Assembly (NCBI GenBank): GCA_041583495.1
Contig: JBFHFS010000009.1
Span: 45,341-109,340, forward strand
Source of the DNA: JBFHFS01 sp041583495
GTDB taxonomy: Bacteria; Bacteroidota; Bacteroidia; Bacteroidales; Marinilabiliaceae
Length of the DNA: 64,000 nucleotides
Direction: 5' to 3'
Shown in pieces: positions 27,176 through 36,769 of this stretch. A program made the translations under genes and the position numbers. Each line of letters begins with the position of its first letter. The stretch's first letter is position 1. The notes below the pieces were generated by a model. The model worked only from the letters and a program-made list of their open reading frames with translations. It ran no database searches and was not told the origin of the DNA.

Positions 27176-29332
27176 TTATCGCACATCAATTTTTGTTGTT
27201 TGGGCTGTATTGTTCTCAGTTATAATTCGCAAAAGATAGATCCCCTTCGAAAGATTCTCTATTGGTTTACTGATTTTGTCAATTGGGTTTTTGAAGCTCT
27301 CTATCCAGACAACCTTCCCTGAAAGGTTGCTAAGTTTAATCAACCTGATTTGTTCACTCTTTGTACAAATCGTGATCTCCTGCCCTGCAGTAACCGGGTT
27401 AGGATAGACCATAACCTCAAAAGGAGTTCCCGAATCAGAAATACCCATTTGCTGCAGGTCGACTATCTTTTTATCCCTGATAATGCCTGTTGGGTCCTGT
27501 GGATTCCAAAAAGCTTCGAATGAAATAGTCTTCACCCTATTGGATGCCTTATCCACCGAAACAAAAACGGAATAGCTTTCACCAGGCTGAAGTAACCTGG
27601 AGTCAATATCGTCCAATTGATAAATCGAAAAATCCTTGTTGCAAATTAGTCCATCCGCACTTTTTATTCTGTCGGTAACATCCTCCCCATTGGATTTATA
27701 ATAGCCTATTGAGGCATGATCAGCAGAATCTTCCATGGCCACAATGGCAGGGAGACAAGCCCGATCCCCCCTATTGGTCAACTTCAACTCAAATCCAATA
27801 TATGTTTTCAGAACAGAGAATTCAAGTTCCTCAAGGTCACCGGATTCATTTTTAATTCCTTTCAGGTATTTTATGGCGTCTTTTGCCAGATTCGAATAGG
27901 TGCCTTCCTTGCTCTCCGGAACCGTTGAGTAAGGTCTGCCCGTTGGACCAGCATAGTTGGTCACATCCAGGTACCAGCTCTCAAAGTTATATTTATTGGC
28001 ACGACCATTTTCCATCTGATACAGGTATAATGACTTGAGGGATTCCTGTTTGTATTTAAGGTCGAAAGCATCTTCGGAGCTTTGATTGGAGATGTGTGAA
28101 TTACAAATCATCACATGTTGGGCCCCTGCCTTTTGCAACTCTTTTTCGTAGGTTCTGGTCTTTTCTCTGGAGACTGCTCCAGTGAGGTAATCGATGCTTC
28201 CCCCTATCCAACCTTCCATCCAAATCCATGGAAAGTCAGACATATAAATATACTGATTATAAATATCCAGTCCTGAATGAGTCAACCTATCCAACAGGGG
28301 TCTGTAATTAAAATTAAAGCTGACAGGATGCCCGTTCACCAATATATTTTCATCATCGCTGTTTTGGAGTGGGTCGTAAACCAATTCATCATTGGCTTTC
28401 TGGGCCGGATATTGATCCCAGTGCACCCCCAGGGTATTTCTTGTTTGTGAGATTTTCGCAAATGGGAACAGGCTTTTATAATCTGAGAAGGCTCCACGCC
28501 ACCCTCTGCCTGGATAGTTTTGCTGAGGTATCGAATCATAGGTTTCCCCGGAGAACCATTCAATCAATGCCTCTTCAGACCATTCCGGGTGAGCAATACA
28601 GAAATCTTCCATACGTTCAGGATGGAAGTCATGCCCAATGGCCGTGCAAAAGATATTGGCCTTTTCGCGCGAGGAGATCGTTTTGTACCATTGACTGGTA
28701 GCCACATCCTTAAAATTTGTTTTACTTATCCCATCGCCAAACTCCTCAATATACCGCATGTTTTTCGATTCAAGCATATCAGCCAGTTGAGCACGTGAGT
28801 CTCCTGTCCAGAAACCGGAATAGGCACTATGAAACATGATCCCGTCAACATATTTCTGAGTAAATGTCCACTGATCGGGATATTGCGCGAGTAATGGATT
28901 ATCCCTGGAGAGACCTCCAAACCAGATTTCAGATGGGATTGGCCTGGGTCGAACGCTGCCTTTCTTAAAATCACTGACCAACGTAACGATGATACTATCA
29001 GATGTAACCTTTGAATTGCTGTCGGCGCCAAAAACTATGACTTTGTTTCTTCCCAGCCTCAAATGCCTTACCGTAATACTCCAGGTGGGCCTTGCCCTCA
29101 AAGCACCGTAATCGGTCATTACTCCCCCCAAAGTATCAGCGTAAACTTCATACCAGATGCCCCTCTCTGTATCCGGACTCGCGGTACCCTCCAGATGGAC
29201 TGTGGTTGTGTTTACGGTTGTATCTCTTTGTAAAATCACGACAGCGCCATAAAGGTGCGTTAGAGATTGTACCTGCAAAACAAAAAACACAATGAATGCC
29301 TTCAATATCGATATCTTACACAAACGGGTCAT
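27176..29332 (-). CDS. Large secreted T9SS-sorted protein, family unknown
   Basis: 718 residues. The signal peptide covers about 1-30 (FIVFFVLQVQSLTHLYGA). Residues 30-120 look like an Ig-like beta domain; 125-480 form a probable alpha/beta barrel with SEIWFGGLSRDNPLLAQYPD, IMFHSAYSGFWTGDSRAQL, NTLGVHWDQYPAQ and MSDFPWIWMEGWIGGSIDYL; 500-620 is beta-rich. The last 75 residues are a T9SS sorting domain (VMVYPNPVTAGQEI, LSNLSGKVVWIESF, LSKGIYLLRI, ending KIDVR). A surface-exposed glycoside hydrolase is plausible from the acidic and aromatic strand ends, but I cannot name a family. It sits between a GH99-like gene (31 bases) and the CBM9/PKD gene (30 bases). Confidence 0.65.
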   Translation of the reverse strand: MTRLCKISILKAFIVFFVLQVQSLTHLYGAVVILQRDTTVNTTTVHLEGTASPDTERGIWYEVYADTLGGVMTDYGALRARPTWSITVRHLRLGRNKVIVFGADSNSKVTSDSIIVTLVSDFKKGSVRPRPIPSEIWFGGLSRDNPLLAQYPDQWTFTQKYVDGIMFHSAYSGFWTGDSRAQLADMLESKNMRYIEEFGDGISKTNFKDVATSQWYKTISSREKANIFCTAIGHDFHPERMEDFCIAHPEWSEEALIEWFSGETYDSIPQQNYPGRGWRGAFSDYKSLFPFAKISQTRNTLGVHWDQYPAQKANDELVYDPLQNSDDENILVNGHPVSFNFNYRPLLDRLTHSGLDIYNQYIYMSDFPWIWMEGWIGGSIDYLTGAVSREKTRTYEKELQKAGAQHVMICNSHISNQSSEDAFDLKYKQESLKSLYLYQMENGRANKYNFESWYLDVTNYAGPTGRPYSTVPESKEGTYSNLAKDAIKYLKGIKNESGDLEELEFSVLKTYIGFELKLTNRGDRACLPAIVAMEDSADHASIGYYKSNGEDVTDRIKSADGLICNKDFSIYQLDDIDSRLLQPGESYSVFVSVDKASNRVKTISFEAFWNPQDPTGIIRDKKIVDLQQMGISDSGTPFEVMVYPNPVTAGQEITICTKSEQIRLIKLSNLSGKVVWIESFKNPIDKISKPIENLSKGIYLLRIITENNTAQTTKIDVR

Positions 29333-29363
29333 GGGTGTTTTTTTAAAGTCAATTATTCGTCAT

Positions 29364-31346
29364 TCAGGGTTGAAACCGGTAATTGGCCCGTCGTTCAGGA
29401 GCATTATCACCATTCAAAAAAAACTCATTAATGTCGCCTATCTTTTGAATATTATCGGCCCAATGGAAATCAAAAGCCAGCATTTTCTTTTGGTTCAAAT
29501 CTGATCGACCAACCATAATCATCAGTTTATTTTTTTGCACCTGAAAGGGTACTTTTACCGGGTTTGCCAATGAACCATCCTTATTTAGAGTCTGTCTATA
29601 AAGTCCAACTTCTGCGTTACACTTGCTCTCAAAATGGTCATTTACACCAGTAAACTCACATTTTTCGAGCTGCGCAAGCCTTGAATTTGAACTTTCTAGT
29701 TCAAACTCCCTACTTTTTAGACAGGCACTATTTAAACTGGTCAAAGTGGTCGTTTTTCTGTCGGCCACTTTGGCATTGACCACAAAGTCATAGCCTTCCC
29801 AACCGGTTTCCTTGTTTTGGTCTGCATCGATAAAGAGCAACATCCAGCTGGGATCGGTGGATGGCGAAAGTGGACTGGCCGTTTCAGCAAAAAAGAAAAC
29901 AGAGGATTCATCATAAGTGACTTTCATGGTTACCAGATCGTTTCGGCCGGTGTTATTCACGTAGGGCCCGGCTTGTCCCTCTCCCGGACTGTTTCGGTGG
30001 TCAGTATCGCCCATATGATCGTAATAAACAGTTTCAACTTCATCCCATTGGTTAAAGTCGCCTTTGATGTTGATTGAAAGAGGCCCATCTGCCGAGGCCG
30101 GTTTTTCCATGCCCTTGTATTTTCGGATGTTGGCCATTAGCTGATAATAATAATTGTCGGTATGTCCTCCGCTCATGGGTTCAATATCGCGGCTAAATTC
30201 CTGATTGTACTGGTCGATAAAATAATGGTCGCCTGGCTTCAGTAATTTGCCCCCTTTCCCCAGATGAGCGCCAGGATAAAAGCACCATTTCAGGAGCGAT
30301 TCATTAATGTTCTGTCCCATCACCTGTGCCCCGGCACTCCACTCGTTCCACCCGGTCACGAAAATAAATTCCGGATCGACCTCGAGTGCCCGGCTCCATT
30401 GTTCTTCAAAGCACAGGCCCTGATCGGTGAAAGGGGTCAGATCATATTGGTCGGATGGGGGTTGGTTGTAGTTGTGAAAACTTCGGCCAATATTGCTCAA
30501 GGGATGCTGCGCAACCGCTACCGGAACCATCTCCTTTTCCTGAGGGTTATCGTGCCAGCCGATGGCCTGGGGATAGTGATCGACCCAGGGCCATTTGTCT
30601 TTGCCATAGGGGCAACTTTGGTACCAGGGCAAGGTAGTCCAGGCCCAGCTTTGCCGAATAGAGAAAAAAGTGCGGATTTCATCCGAAAAAACCACATCGT
30701 TGTTTTTCTTTCGGGATGGGATTTCATGCTGGCCAAAAAGCAGCAACGGTTTTCCTTTCCATTGAAACCAAAGATCGGGGTACAAATTCTTTTGATAGAA
30801 TTCGCCCCATAGTTTGTTTACTGAAATTTCGCTTCCCAAGAACGCAATCTGAGGTGTCTTCTCACCTGACTTTCTCATTTCGCTGAACACTTCACAAACA
30901 TTACTATAGACTTCAGGGTAAGTGCGGTCGTTGGTGACATCGAAAATAATCACGTCCACCCCGGCATCGGATAACATTTGAGCATGGCGGCGAATCATCC
31001 ACTTTTCGTTCGAAAGATAATATCCTGTTTCCGGCTCGCCCCAGTAATGAGCGCCATCGCCCCATTGCGGGTTTTCAGGGTTGGCTTTCATGATTTTGGT
31101 AACATCATAAGGCCCTTTCCCACCAGGATTCAGATGCGTCATAAAATAAAACATGCCCACAAAACGGTCTTTCTTAAGCGGGCCACACTCTTCGAAAGTG
31201 GGGAGCTTTCTTCCCAGAGCATCGGTCACCACCCAACTGTCGACATGCAGGTTGCGAATGGGTGTTTCCGTTTGCTTTTGGGTCGTTCTCTGTGCCAAAA
31301 CATGAACACCGGAAAGAATAAGCAGAGCAAAAATAATTGGTTTCAT
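29364..31346 (-). CDS. GH99/GH71-like secreted protein with C-terminal CBM9-like domain
   Basis: 660 residues from the ATG at 31346 (MKPIIFALLILSGVHVLAQ, a signal peptide). The longer open frame to 31376 belongs to the leader repeat. Residues about 50-390 resemble GH71/GH99-like barrels: VGMFYFMTHLNPGG, IIFDVTNDRTYPEVYSNVCE, PDLWFQWKGKPLLLFGQHE and the conserved end FIFVTGWNEWSAGAQ. Known GH99 enzymes are endo-acting alpha-mannosidases or mannanases, but many relatives in algal-polysaccharide loci have no assigned activity. Residues about 430-650 look like a CBM9-type domain (INIKGDFNQWDEVETVYYD; WMLLFIDADQNKETGWEGYD). Its start codon lies within the 129-bp leader repeat. Confidence 0.75.
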   Translation of the reverse strand: MKPIIFALLILSGVHVLAQRTTQKQTETPIRNLHVDSWVVTDALGRKLPTFEECGPLKKDRFVGMFYFMTHLNPGGKGPYDVTKIMKANPENPQWGDGAHYWGEPETGYYLSNEKWMIRRHAQMLSDAGVDVIIFDVTNDRTYPEVYSNVCEVFSEMRKSGEKTPQIAFLGSEISVNKLWGEFYQKNLYPDLWFQWKGKPLLLFGQHEIPSRKKNNDVVFSDEIRTFFSIRQSWAWTTLPWYQSCPYGKDKWPWVDHYPQAIGWHDNPQEKEMVPVAVAQHPLSNIGRSFHNYNQPPSDQYDLTPFTDQGLCFEEQWSRALEVDPEFIFVTGWNEWSAGAQVMGQNINESLLKWCFYPGAHLGKGGKLLKPGDHYFIDQYNQEFSRDIEPMSGGHTDNYYYQLMANIRKYKGMEKPASADGPLSINIKGDFNQWDEVETVYYDHMGDTDHRNSPGEGQAGPYVNNTGRNDLVTMKVTYDESSVFFFAETASPLSPSTDPSWMLLFIDADQNKETGWEGYDFVVNAKVADRKTTTLTSLNSACLKSREFELESSNSRLAQLEKCEFTGVNDHFESKCNAEVGLYRQTLNKDGSLANPVKVPFQVQKNKLMIMVGRSDLNQKKMLAFDFHWADNIQKIGDINEFFLNGDNAPERRANYRFQP

Positions 31347-31469
31347 GTGTTTATAATTTAGCTTTATTTGCCACATGTAACTCTCGATGAATTTTAATCA
31401 TTCTCTTCCCGTAAAAATCCGGGACAGGTTGTGTGTATTTTAGAATGCTAAAATTCATGTTCGTTTCAT
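31341..31469 (-). repeat. 129-bp leader repeat, copy A
   Basis: Identical at 124 of 129 positions to 45284-45412, same orientation. It covers the first two codons and about 123 bases of the 5' leader of the GH99-like gene. On the minus strand it contains ATG AAA CGA ACA TGA (four codons and stop), then an overlapping 35-codon frame beginning MNFSILKYTQPV and stopping with TAA 4 bases before the gene ATG. Imperfect nested inverted repeats are present: ATGAATTTT with AAAATTCAT, GCATTCT with AGAATG, and an inner TCCCG/CGGGA hairpin. Confidence 0.9.
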
Positions 31470-31510
31470 CAGACTAGGTTTATTTTCGTTTTAGCTACAA
31501 AAGCATAGCG

Positions 31511-32968
31511 TTAAGGTTTTCCCAGAACATCGACCGGTCTGATATAGGGCGAATTATTCCACTGCTCTTGGGTTGCCGCTTTCATAAAATCATCATATTG
31601 CCAAAACTGATCCTTATATTTGGCCATCCATTCCTGAGTTAGTTTCCACAATTTTTCTTTAACTGCTGCCATTTTGGGATCTGCAAACAGGTTGTTTAAT
31701 TGGTAAGGATCATTCTTCCGATCGAACAATACATTGTGCAAAGAACCTTCGGTAGCCTCTTTTTTAGTTGCGAAGGTATAGTCGCGAGTAATGACGCCCC
31801 TGTAACTGTTCTTTTCGTACAACCAAATAGGGACATAATCCACTGCCTCTTCATCGTGAGTGAGAATGGCATGGGACAGATTTTTTCCCTGACACTCCTT
31901 GGGAACCTCCAAACCCATCAGGCCCAAAACTGAGGGCATAATATCCAGCGCACTGAATAAGAGACCGGTAGTCGATCCCTCATCGAGTTTGCCCGGCCAA
32001 CGCATCATAAAAGGGGTGTGGCAGGAATAATCGTGGGGATATTGTTTCGGAACAATGGCATCATCGAACTCCAGCATATCACCATGATCGGAAGTGAAAA
32101 CCACCAGGGTATTCTCATCAAGCTGCATTTGCCGGAGTTTGTCCATGAGTTGGCCAAATGCAATATCGACCCCGGTAGCCATAGCCATTTGCCCATGATA
32201 CATTCGGCGTCGGTCAGGAGTATTTTCCACACCGGGACGCATTTTTATGCTATCGGGGTTGTACACAGCCATAAGTTCCTCCGGAGCATCGTACCGGTAA
32301 TGCATCAGGCCATCTTCTCCCTTAAATTTGCCCCAGTCATGTGGCGGATGCCAGGAAACAAAAAGAGCAAAAGGTTTATCAGCATTTTTTCGGCTGTCGA
32401 GATACTCCAGAGCCTGATCGGTTTGTCCGTAAACTTCCCATTTATCAAAAAACACTTTCTCTCCTTCTTCATTCCAGTAAAAGCAATGTCCGGCACGAAA
32501 ATCTACATGACAATTGTTACTCTCAAACAATTCATCGAAACCGTACCTCATCTCTCCTTTGGGGATTGGGCGGTCACGATCGCCTCCAAGAAGATGCCAT
32601 TTGCCAACATATGCAGTATGGTATCCGGCATCGCGCAGTACCTCGGCAAATTTTTTCCCATGGCCAGGCACAAGCGGTTTATCATTCACAAATGCGCCGT
32701 TAAACAATGGTTGCTGTCCACTCATCAGCATGCCCCGAAAAGGGGTACAAATGGGCTCATTTGAGAAGCAATGTGTAAACCTTACACCCTCTTTCGAAAA
32801 CTCATCCAGGTTTGGGGTTTTGATCTGATTGTTTCCGTAGCACCCCAACATATCGAAGGTTTGCTGATCCGAGAAGATAAATACAAGATTTGGCTTTTCT
32901 GTTTTTTTTGGCGAACAGGCTAAGAACATTAATCCTGAAAAAGCCAGAGCCAATAGTTTTTTGGTCAT
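31511..32968 (-). CDS. S1-family sulfatase, lipoprotein
   Basis: 485 residues. The lipoprotein signal ends LACS with Cys18 as the lipidated residue, so the enzyme should be membrane-anchored facing the periplasm or surface. The formylglycine motif is C74-T-P-F-R78 in EPICTPFRGMLMSG, needing maturation by an anaerobic sulfatase-maturing enzyme absent from the window. Other alkaline-phosphatase-superfamily metal-site pieces: NLVFIFSDQQTFDMLGCYGN (DQ instead of the usual DD), YHTAYVGKWHLGG and VVFTSDHGDMLE. It removes sulfate esters, probably from rhamnose or a uronic acid. The ghost at 55181-55631 is closely related to it. The gene follows DUF1080 by 28 bases. Confidence 0.92.
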   Translation of the reverse strand: MTKKLLALAFSGLMFLACSPKKTEKPNLVFIFSDQQTFDMLGCYGNNQIKTPNLDEFSKEGVRFTHCFSNEPICTPFRGMLMSGQQPLFNGAFVNDKPLVPGHGKKFAEVLRDAGYHTAYVGKWHLLGGDRDRPIPKGEMRYGFDELFESNNCHVDFRAGHCFYWNEEGEKVFFDKWEVYGQTDQALEYLDSRKNADKPFALFVSWHPPHDWGKFKGEDGLMHYRYDAPEELMAVYNPDSIKMRPGVENTPDRRRMYHGQMAMATGVDIAFGQLMDKLRQMQLDENTLVVFTSDHGDMLEFDDAIVPKQYPHDYSCHTPFMMRWPGKLDEGSTTGLLFSALDIMPSVLGLMGLEVPKECQGKNLSHAILTHDEEAVDYVPIWLYEKNSYRGVITRDYTFATKKEATEGSLHNVLFDRKNDPYQLNNLFADPKMAAVKEKLWKLTQEWMAKYKDQFWQYDDFMKAATQEQWNNSPYIRPVDVLGKP

Positions 32969-32996
32969 CCCTTTAAATTTTTATGTGCGTATTTTT

Positions 32997-33731
32997 TTAA
33001 AATTGTTTAAACCTGATATTCCGATATTCTATTTTCATGGGAGGCCCCACATGAACCTGAACGCCCAGTAATCCTTCGTTTTTCCGATTGGCAACATCAT
33101 TATCCACAACGATGCTCATAACATGATTGTTAATCAGGTGGATTAAAGTATTTCCACGGATAATAAGCTGGATTTCATTCCAATCTTCCTTTTTGATAAA
33201 GTCAAACAATTTGTCTTTTTCACCGACAGTTCCTATCTCAACAGGTTTTTCACCTTCGCTAATTTGGGTTATTTGACCGCGCAGCGCCAAAAAAGTGCGT
33301 CCACGTTCTTCGTAATTTTGCCCACTCCACTGGCCTTTGCCATCAATATCGCATTGGTAACCCCTTAATGCCAGTGGCACACCTTCCACTTCGAAACTGC
33401 GGTAATTGATTCCTGAATTTCCCTGTACCGAAACTTTATACTCCAACTTTAGCTCAAAATCCCCTGTCGTTCCACCACGCCAAATCAGGAAAGAATTACG
33501 TTTCAGAAGAGTTTCCGGAGTTACTTCCCCAATGATTTTACCATCTTCAACCCTCCAGTAGACCGAATCACCTTCCCAGCCTTGAAGGGTTTCTCCATCG
33601 AAAATGGATACAAATCCCTCTTCATCGCCAATAACCGGTTTGGGAAAAACAGGCTGGGAAAAAAGGCCGGAACTAAAAAACCCAAGAAGAATGGTTGCCA
33701 GAATCACAATTCTAAAATTTGTCCGTTTCAT
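32997..33731 (-). CDS. DUF1080 (3-keto-disaccharide hydrolase-type) secreted protein
   Basis: 244 residues from the ATG at 33731, giving the signal MKRTNFRIVILATILLGFFS; 13 extra upstream codons are not signal-like. The core (EGFVSIFDGETLQGWEGDSV; FLIWRGGTTGDFELKLEYKV; GNSGINYRSFEV; DWNEIQLIIRGNTLIHLINN) is the lectin-like fold of DUF1080. Members of this family have been linked to hydrolysis of 3-keto-glycosides and to carbohydrate binding. No oxidoreductase that would make a 3-keto sugar is in the window, so the role here is open. It lies between GH78 copy 3 (79-base gap) and a sulfatase. Confidence 0.85.
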   Translation of the reverse strand: MKRTNFRIVILATILLGFFSSGLFSQPVFPKPVIGDEEGFVSIFDGETLQGWEGDSVYWRVEDGKIIGEVTPETLLKRNSFLIWRGGTTGDFELKLEYKVSVQGNSGINYRSFEVEGVPLALRGYQCDIDGKGQWSGQNYEERGRTFLALRGQITQISEGEKPVEIGTVGEKDKLFDFIKKEDWNEIQLIIRGNTLIHLINNHVMSIVVDNDVANRKNEGLLGVQVHVGPPMKIEYRNIRFKQF

Positions 33732-33810
33732 GTTTTTTGAATTTTCATTATTACTATTCGTAGAACTCATCGGATGACTCTTTTTTTAGTCTTTTGACAT
33801 GCTATACTCA

Positions 33811-36612
33811 TCAAAGCACTGATGTAATTTGGTATTTGCCTGAAGGAAGCCTCAATTGTTGCGCCACGTCTTCCCGGCCCTCGCGTGGCACTTCGCCCAT
33901 CTCTGAATCGTTCGAATCACTTTTTATATGAATTATCCTTCCGGGAACCCTTAATTGTGCTTCCGCTCCGGGGGGTATCTCAATATTCCACACCAGTTTT
34001 GAATCCTGTTTATTCCATGAACTTTCAATTTCTCCCATGGAGGATTTAAACCGACATTTCACCCAATCGAGTCCATCCATTAGCTGTGGCTCGAGATGAA
34101 TGAGTCGATAACCAGGCCGATTAACATCCGGCTGAATACCCGCCAGCCCTTCGAAAAACCAGGCCACAAAGCCGCCCTGAAATGGGTGGCTCATGGATTG
34201 AATGTACTCCTGATGGGCATCCCCTTCCATTGGCCAGACCTCCCACCAGGTTGTTGCCCCCCTTTTTAAGAGATACTTAAAGCTGGGAGCCGATTCCTGC
34301 TGAAGGGCTTTCCAGGCTGTTTGCTGGTACCCGAATCTGCCGAGCACCGGCCAAAGAGAAGGCATCCCAAAAACGCCGGTTGTAAAATGGTAATCCGCTT
34401 CTTTTACCTGCCGGGCTAACACCCTGGCCACTTTTTCATGAAGTTCAGGAGCCAGAACACCCCAGTTAATGGCAATGGCATTAATCGTTTGATCGGGGAT
34501 ATATTCAGGATTTTCACTATAAAAGGCCTTTGTAAAAGCCTCCCTTATATGGTTTGCCAAGGCGTTGAAATATTGATAATCCTCACTCTTACCCAGCAAC
34601 TTTGCCGCATCGGCAGTAATCCGTACCGAGCGATAATAACAGGCCGTAGAAAGCATGGGCGTAACACGGCCAAATAAAGCACGCCCCTCCAGGGTGGTCT
34701 TATAGGCTGGTTTGCACCAGTCTCCCATGCCGGAATAAACGATACCGTTTTTGGATAACCCTTCCAAATGGCTTGCCCACAGACGAATAGACTCATAGTG
34801 CTGTTCCAGGGAACGCATATCGCCCGTGCGCACATAGATATCCCATGGAATAAACGCGATGGCACATCCCCAGTCGGGGGATCCTTCCCCGATAAACCGC
34901 TTACCAGGGGCTACCATGGTGGGTATTCCAACCTTTTTGATCTCTCTTGTCCGCTCGCCAAATTCATCACCAAAGCACAGCATGGGGCCGGTCACCTGGG
35001 CGGTTGTAACAATATCATCAATATATTTTCGCCACATGGCAGCAGCATCCAGGTGGAGCAGGGTATAAGGAACGATGTTGTGTGCATCGCCCGTCCAGCC
35101 ACAGCGCTCCCGAACCGGGCAATCGGCCGGCACACCCAGCACGCCGCCTATCTGAGTCCAGTGAGCCAGTTGATAAGCCTTATTCAGGGTAGGATCTGAA
35201 CATTCAAACTCACCCACAACCGCCATATCGGTATAAATCACGATGCCTTCCAGCATCTCCTTCGTGGGTTTTACATCGCGAAGAGCTCCCTCGCTAACGG
35301 TCACTTCGGCGAAGCGAAAGCCATGATAAGAGAAGCGAGGTTCCCATATCTCAAGCTCTCCCCCTTTGCAGGTATAAGTATCTGTCTGAATGACTTTGGT
35401 GGCTCTTACGCCGCTCGAAGCAAAGCCCAACGCCCCGTCCGGCAACCGGTTTTCCGCAAAACGAATGGTAATTTTTGTCCCGGGACTTGCCTTAACCTTC
35501 AGTTTTGCCCAACCCACCAGGTTTTGTCCAAAATCAAAGACCCAGGTGCCGGGCTTTATTGAATCGACACTAACGGCCGGGATGGTCTCCATTTTTCGGC
35601 AGGGAGGCAGTTGCTGGGCTATTAATTTACCTCCGGGAGCTATTGCTTCAACCACTGGTTCCCAGGCATCTGCAGGACCGCTGTTGTCCGCCCAATTTTC
35701 ATCATAAAGTTGTGCGTCGAAATTTTCGCCTGCATAAATGTTTGATGAATTTATCGGGCTCTTCCTGCATTTCCACTCTTCGTTGGACACAATAATATCT
35801 TTTGTCCCATCCTGATAGGTAAGTTCCAGTTGTGCCAAAACTTTTGGTTCTCCGTAGCTAAGGCCTTTGGGTCCCCAGACAAGGTCCTGGTTGTAAAACC
35901 CATCGCCCACCCAAAAACCGAGAACATTGGGTCCTTTTACAAGGTGCTCCTTTACATCATGGGCCACATAAAAAGTCCGGAGGTTATAGTCGGTTTGTGC
36001 GGGCTGCAACACCTCCTCTCCCAGCTTTTCTCCATTCAAATAACTTTCGTGATAACCAAGTCCACAAACATATAAGCGTGCTTTTGTCAGTTCTTTTTCA
36101 ATCGCAAATGAAGTTCGAAATTGAGGAGCCGAACGCTTCCTGCTTTCAGGATTCATTCCAATCCATTTTCCTTTCCAGTCTTCATCTTTTATGCCTGTTT
36201 CAAAATGAGCGACATCGCTCCACTCACTGCGTGTTTCATCTTCGAACACCAAACGAATTCGCCAAAACACCTCTTGCTGGGATGATAAGCCAGAGGCATC
36301 AAACAATACCCAGGCACCCTTTTCAACCGGCAATATTTCAACCGGCTTTAAGTCTCCTCGTCCCTCTTCTGCCAGGGTCTTTGTGGATGCTGCCAGAAAT
36401 TCATATGCCAGAATATTCTTCCCGATCTCATTCGTGTTCAATTCCCAGGTAAGCCGTGGTGAGGTTTCATTGGTGACCACCCAGCCGCTTTGCCCTTCCA
36501 CTTTCATGTTTACGATAAGCAGGTCTGAACCGGGCGAACAGGAAAAAAAGGATAAAATGACCGCTAGAAAAATGAAGACCTTTTCGCGTTGAAAGTAAGG
36601 TTTAGCAAGCAT
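33811..36612 (-). CDS. GH78 alpha-L-rhamnosidase (copy 3), lipoprotein
   Basis: 933 residues. The N-terminus FIFLAVILSFFSCSPGS is a lipoprotein signal with Cys25 likely lipidated, unlike copies 1 and 2, so it should be membrane-anchored. Domain order is standard GH78; the catalytic stretch DCPVRERCGWTGD is at 497-509 (Glu502), and TTWWEVWPMEGDAHQEYIQS follows near 790. It shares with copy 4 the sequence style around TGIRATKVIQT/SGVRATKVIQT, suggesting these two are the closer pair. The different pocket residues among the four copies imply different rhamnose linkages or sulfation states. Confidence 0.93.
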   Translation of the reverse strand: MLAKPYFQREKVFIFLAVILSFFSCSPGSDLLIVNMKVEGQSGWVVTNETSPRLTWELNTNEIGKNILAYEFLAASTKTLAEEGRGDLKPVEILPVEKGAWVLFDASGLSSQQEVFWRIRLVFEDETRSEWSDVAHFETGIKDEDWKGKWIGMNPESRKRSAPQFRTSFAIEKELTKARLYVCGLGYHESYLNGEKLGEEVLQPAQTDYNLRTFYVAHDVKEHLVKGPNVLGFWVGDGFYNQDLVWGPKGLSYGEPKVLAQLELTYQDGTKDIIVSNEEWKCRKSPINSSNIYAGENFDAQLYDENWADNSGPADAWEPVVEAIAPGGKLIAQQLPPCRKMETIPAVSVDSIKPGTWVFDFGQNLVGWAKLKVKASPGTKITIRFAENRLPDGALGFASSGVRATKVIQTDTYTCKGGELEIWEPRFSYHGFRFAEVTVSEGALRDVKPTKEMLEGIVIYTDMAVVGEFECSDPTLNKAYQLAHWTQIGGVLGVPADCPVRERCGWTGDAHNIVPYTLLHLDAAAMWRKYIDDIVTTAQVTGPMLCFGDEFGERTREIKKVGIPTMVAPGKRFIGEGSPDWGCAIAFIPWDIYVRTGDMRSLEQHYESIRLWASHLEGLSKNGIVYSGMGDWCKPAYKTTLEGRALFGRVTPMLSTACYYRSVRITADAAKLLGKSEDYQYFNALANHIREAFTKAFYSENPEYIPDQTINAIAINWGVLAPELHEKVARVLARQVKEADYHFTTGVFGMPSLWPVLGRFGYQQTAWKALQQESAPSFKYLLKRGATTWWEVWPMEGDAHQEYIQSMSHPFQGGFVAWFFEGLAGIQPDVNRPGYRLIHLEPQLMDGLDWVKCRFKSSMGEIESSWNKQDSKLVWNIEIPPGAEAQLRVPGRIIHIKSDSNDSEMGEVPREGREDVAQQLRLPSGKYQITSVL

Positions 36613-36769
36613 GTTTTTATAGTTTATTATTAATGTGTCACTTCACTGTTTTTTACGGTCCCTTTTTGCCGTTGAATTCAATACTTAGTTATCCGTATTA
36701 AATCGATTTCTGAACTTTGTTTTATGATCGTCGTTGACCACTTTTGTTTTTGGGCATTTAGCAAGAGCA

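Noticed and set aside
30264..30812. 182-codon plus-strand open frame
   Set aside because: Antisense to the GH99-like gene and compositionally a shadow.
32018..32764. 248-codon plus-strand open frame
   Set aside because: It lies antisense inside the sulfatase at 31511-32968, whose active-site motifs are intact; the plus-strand translation has no family feature.
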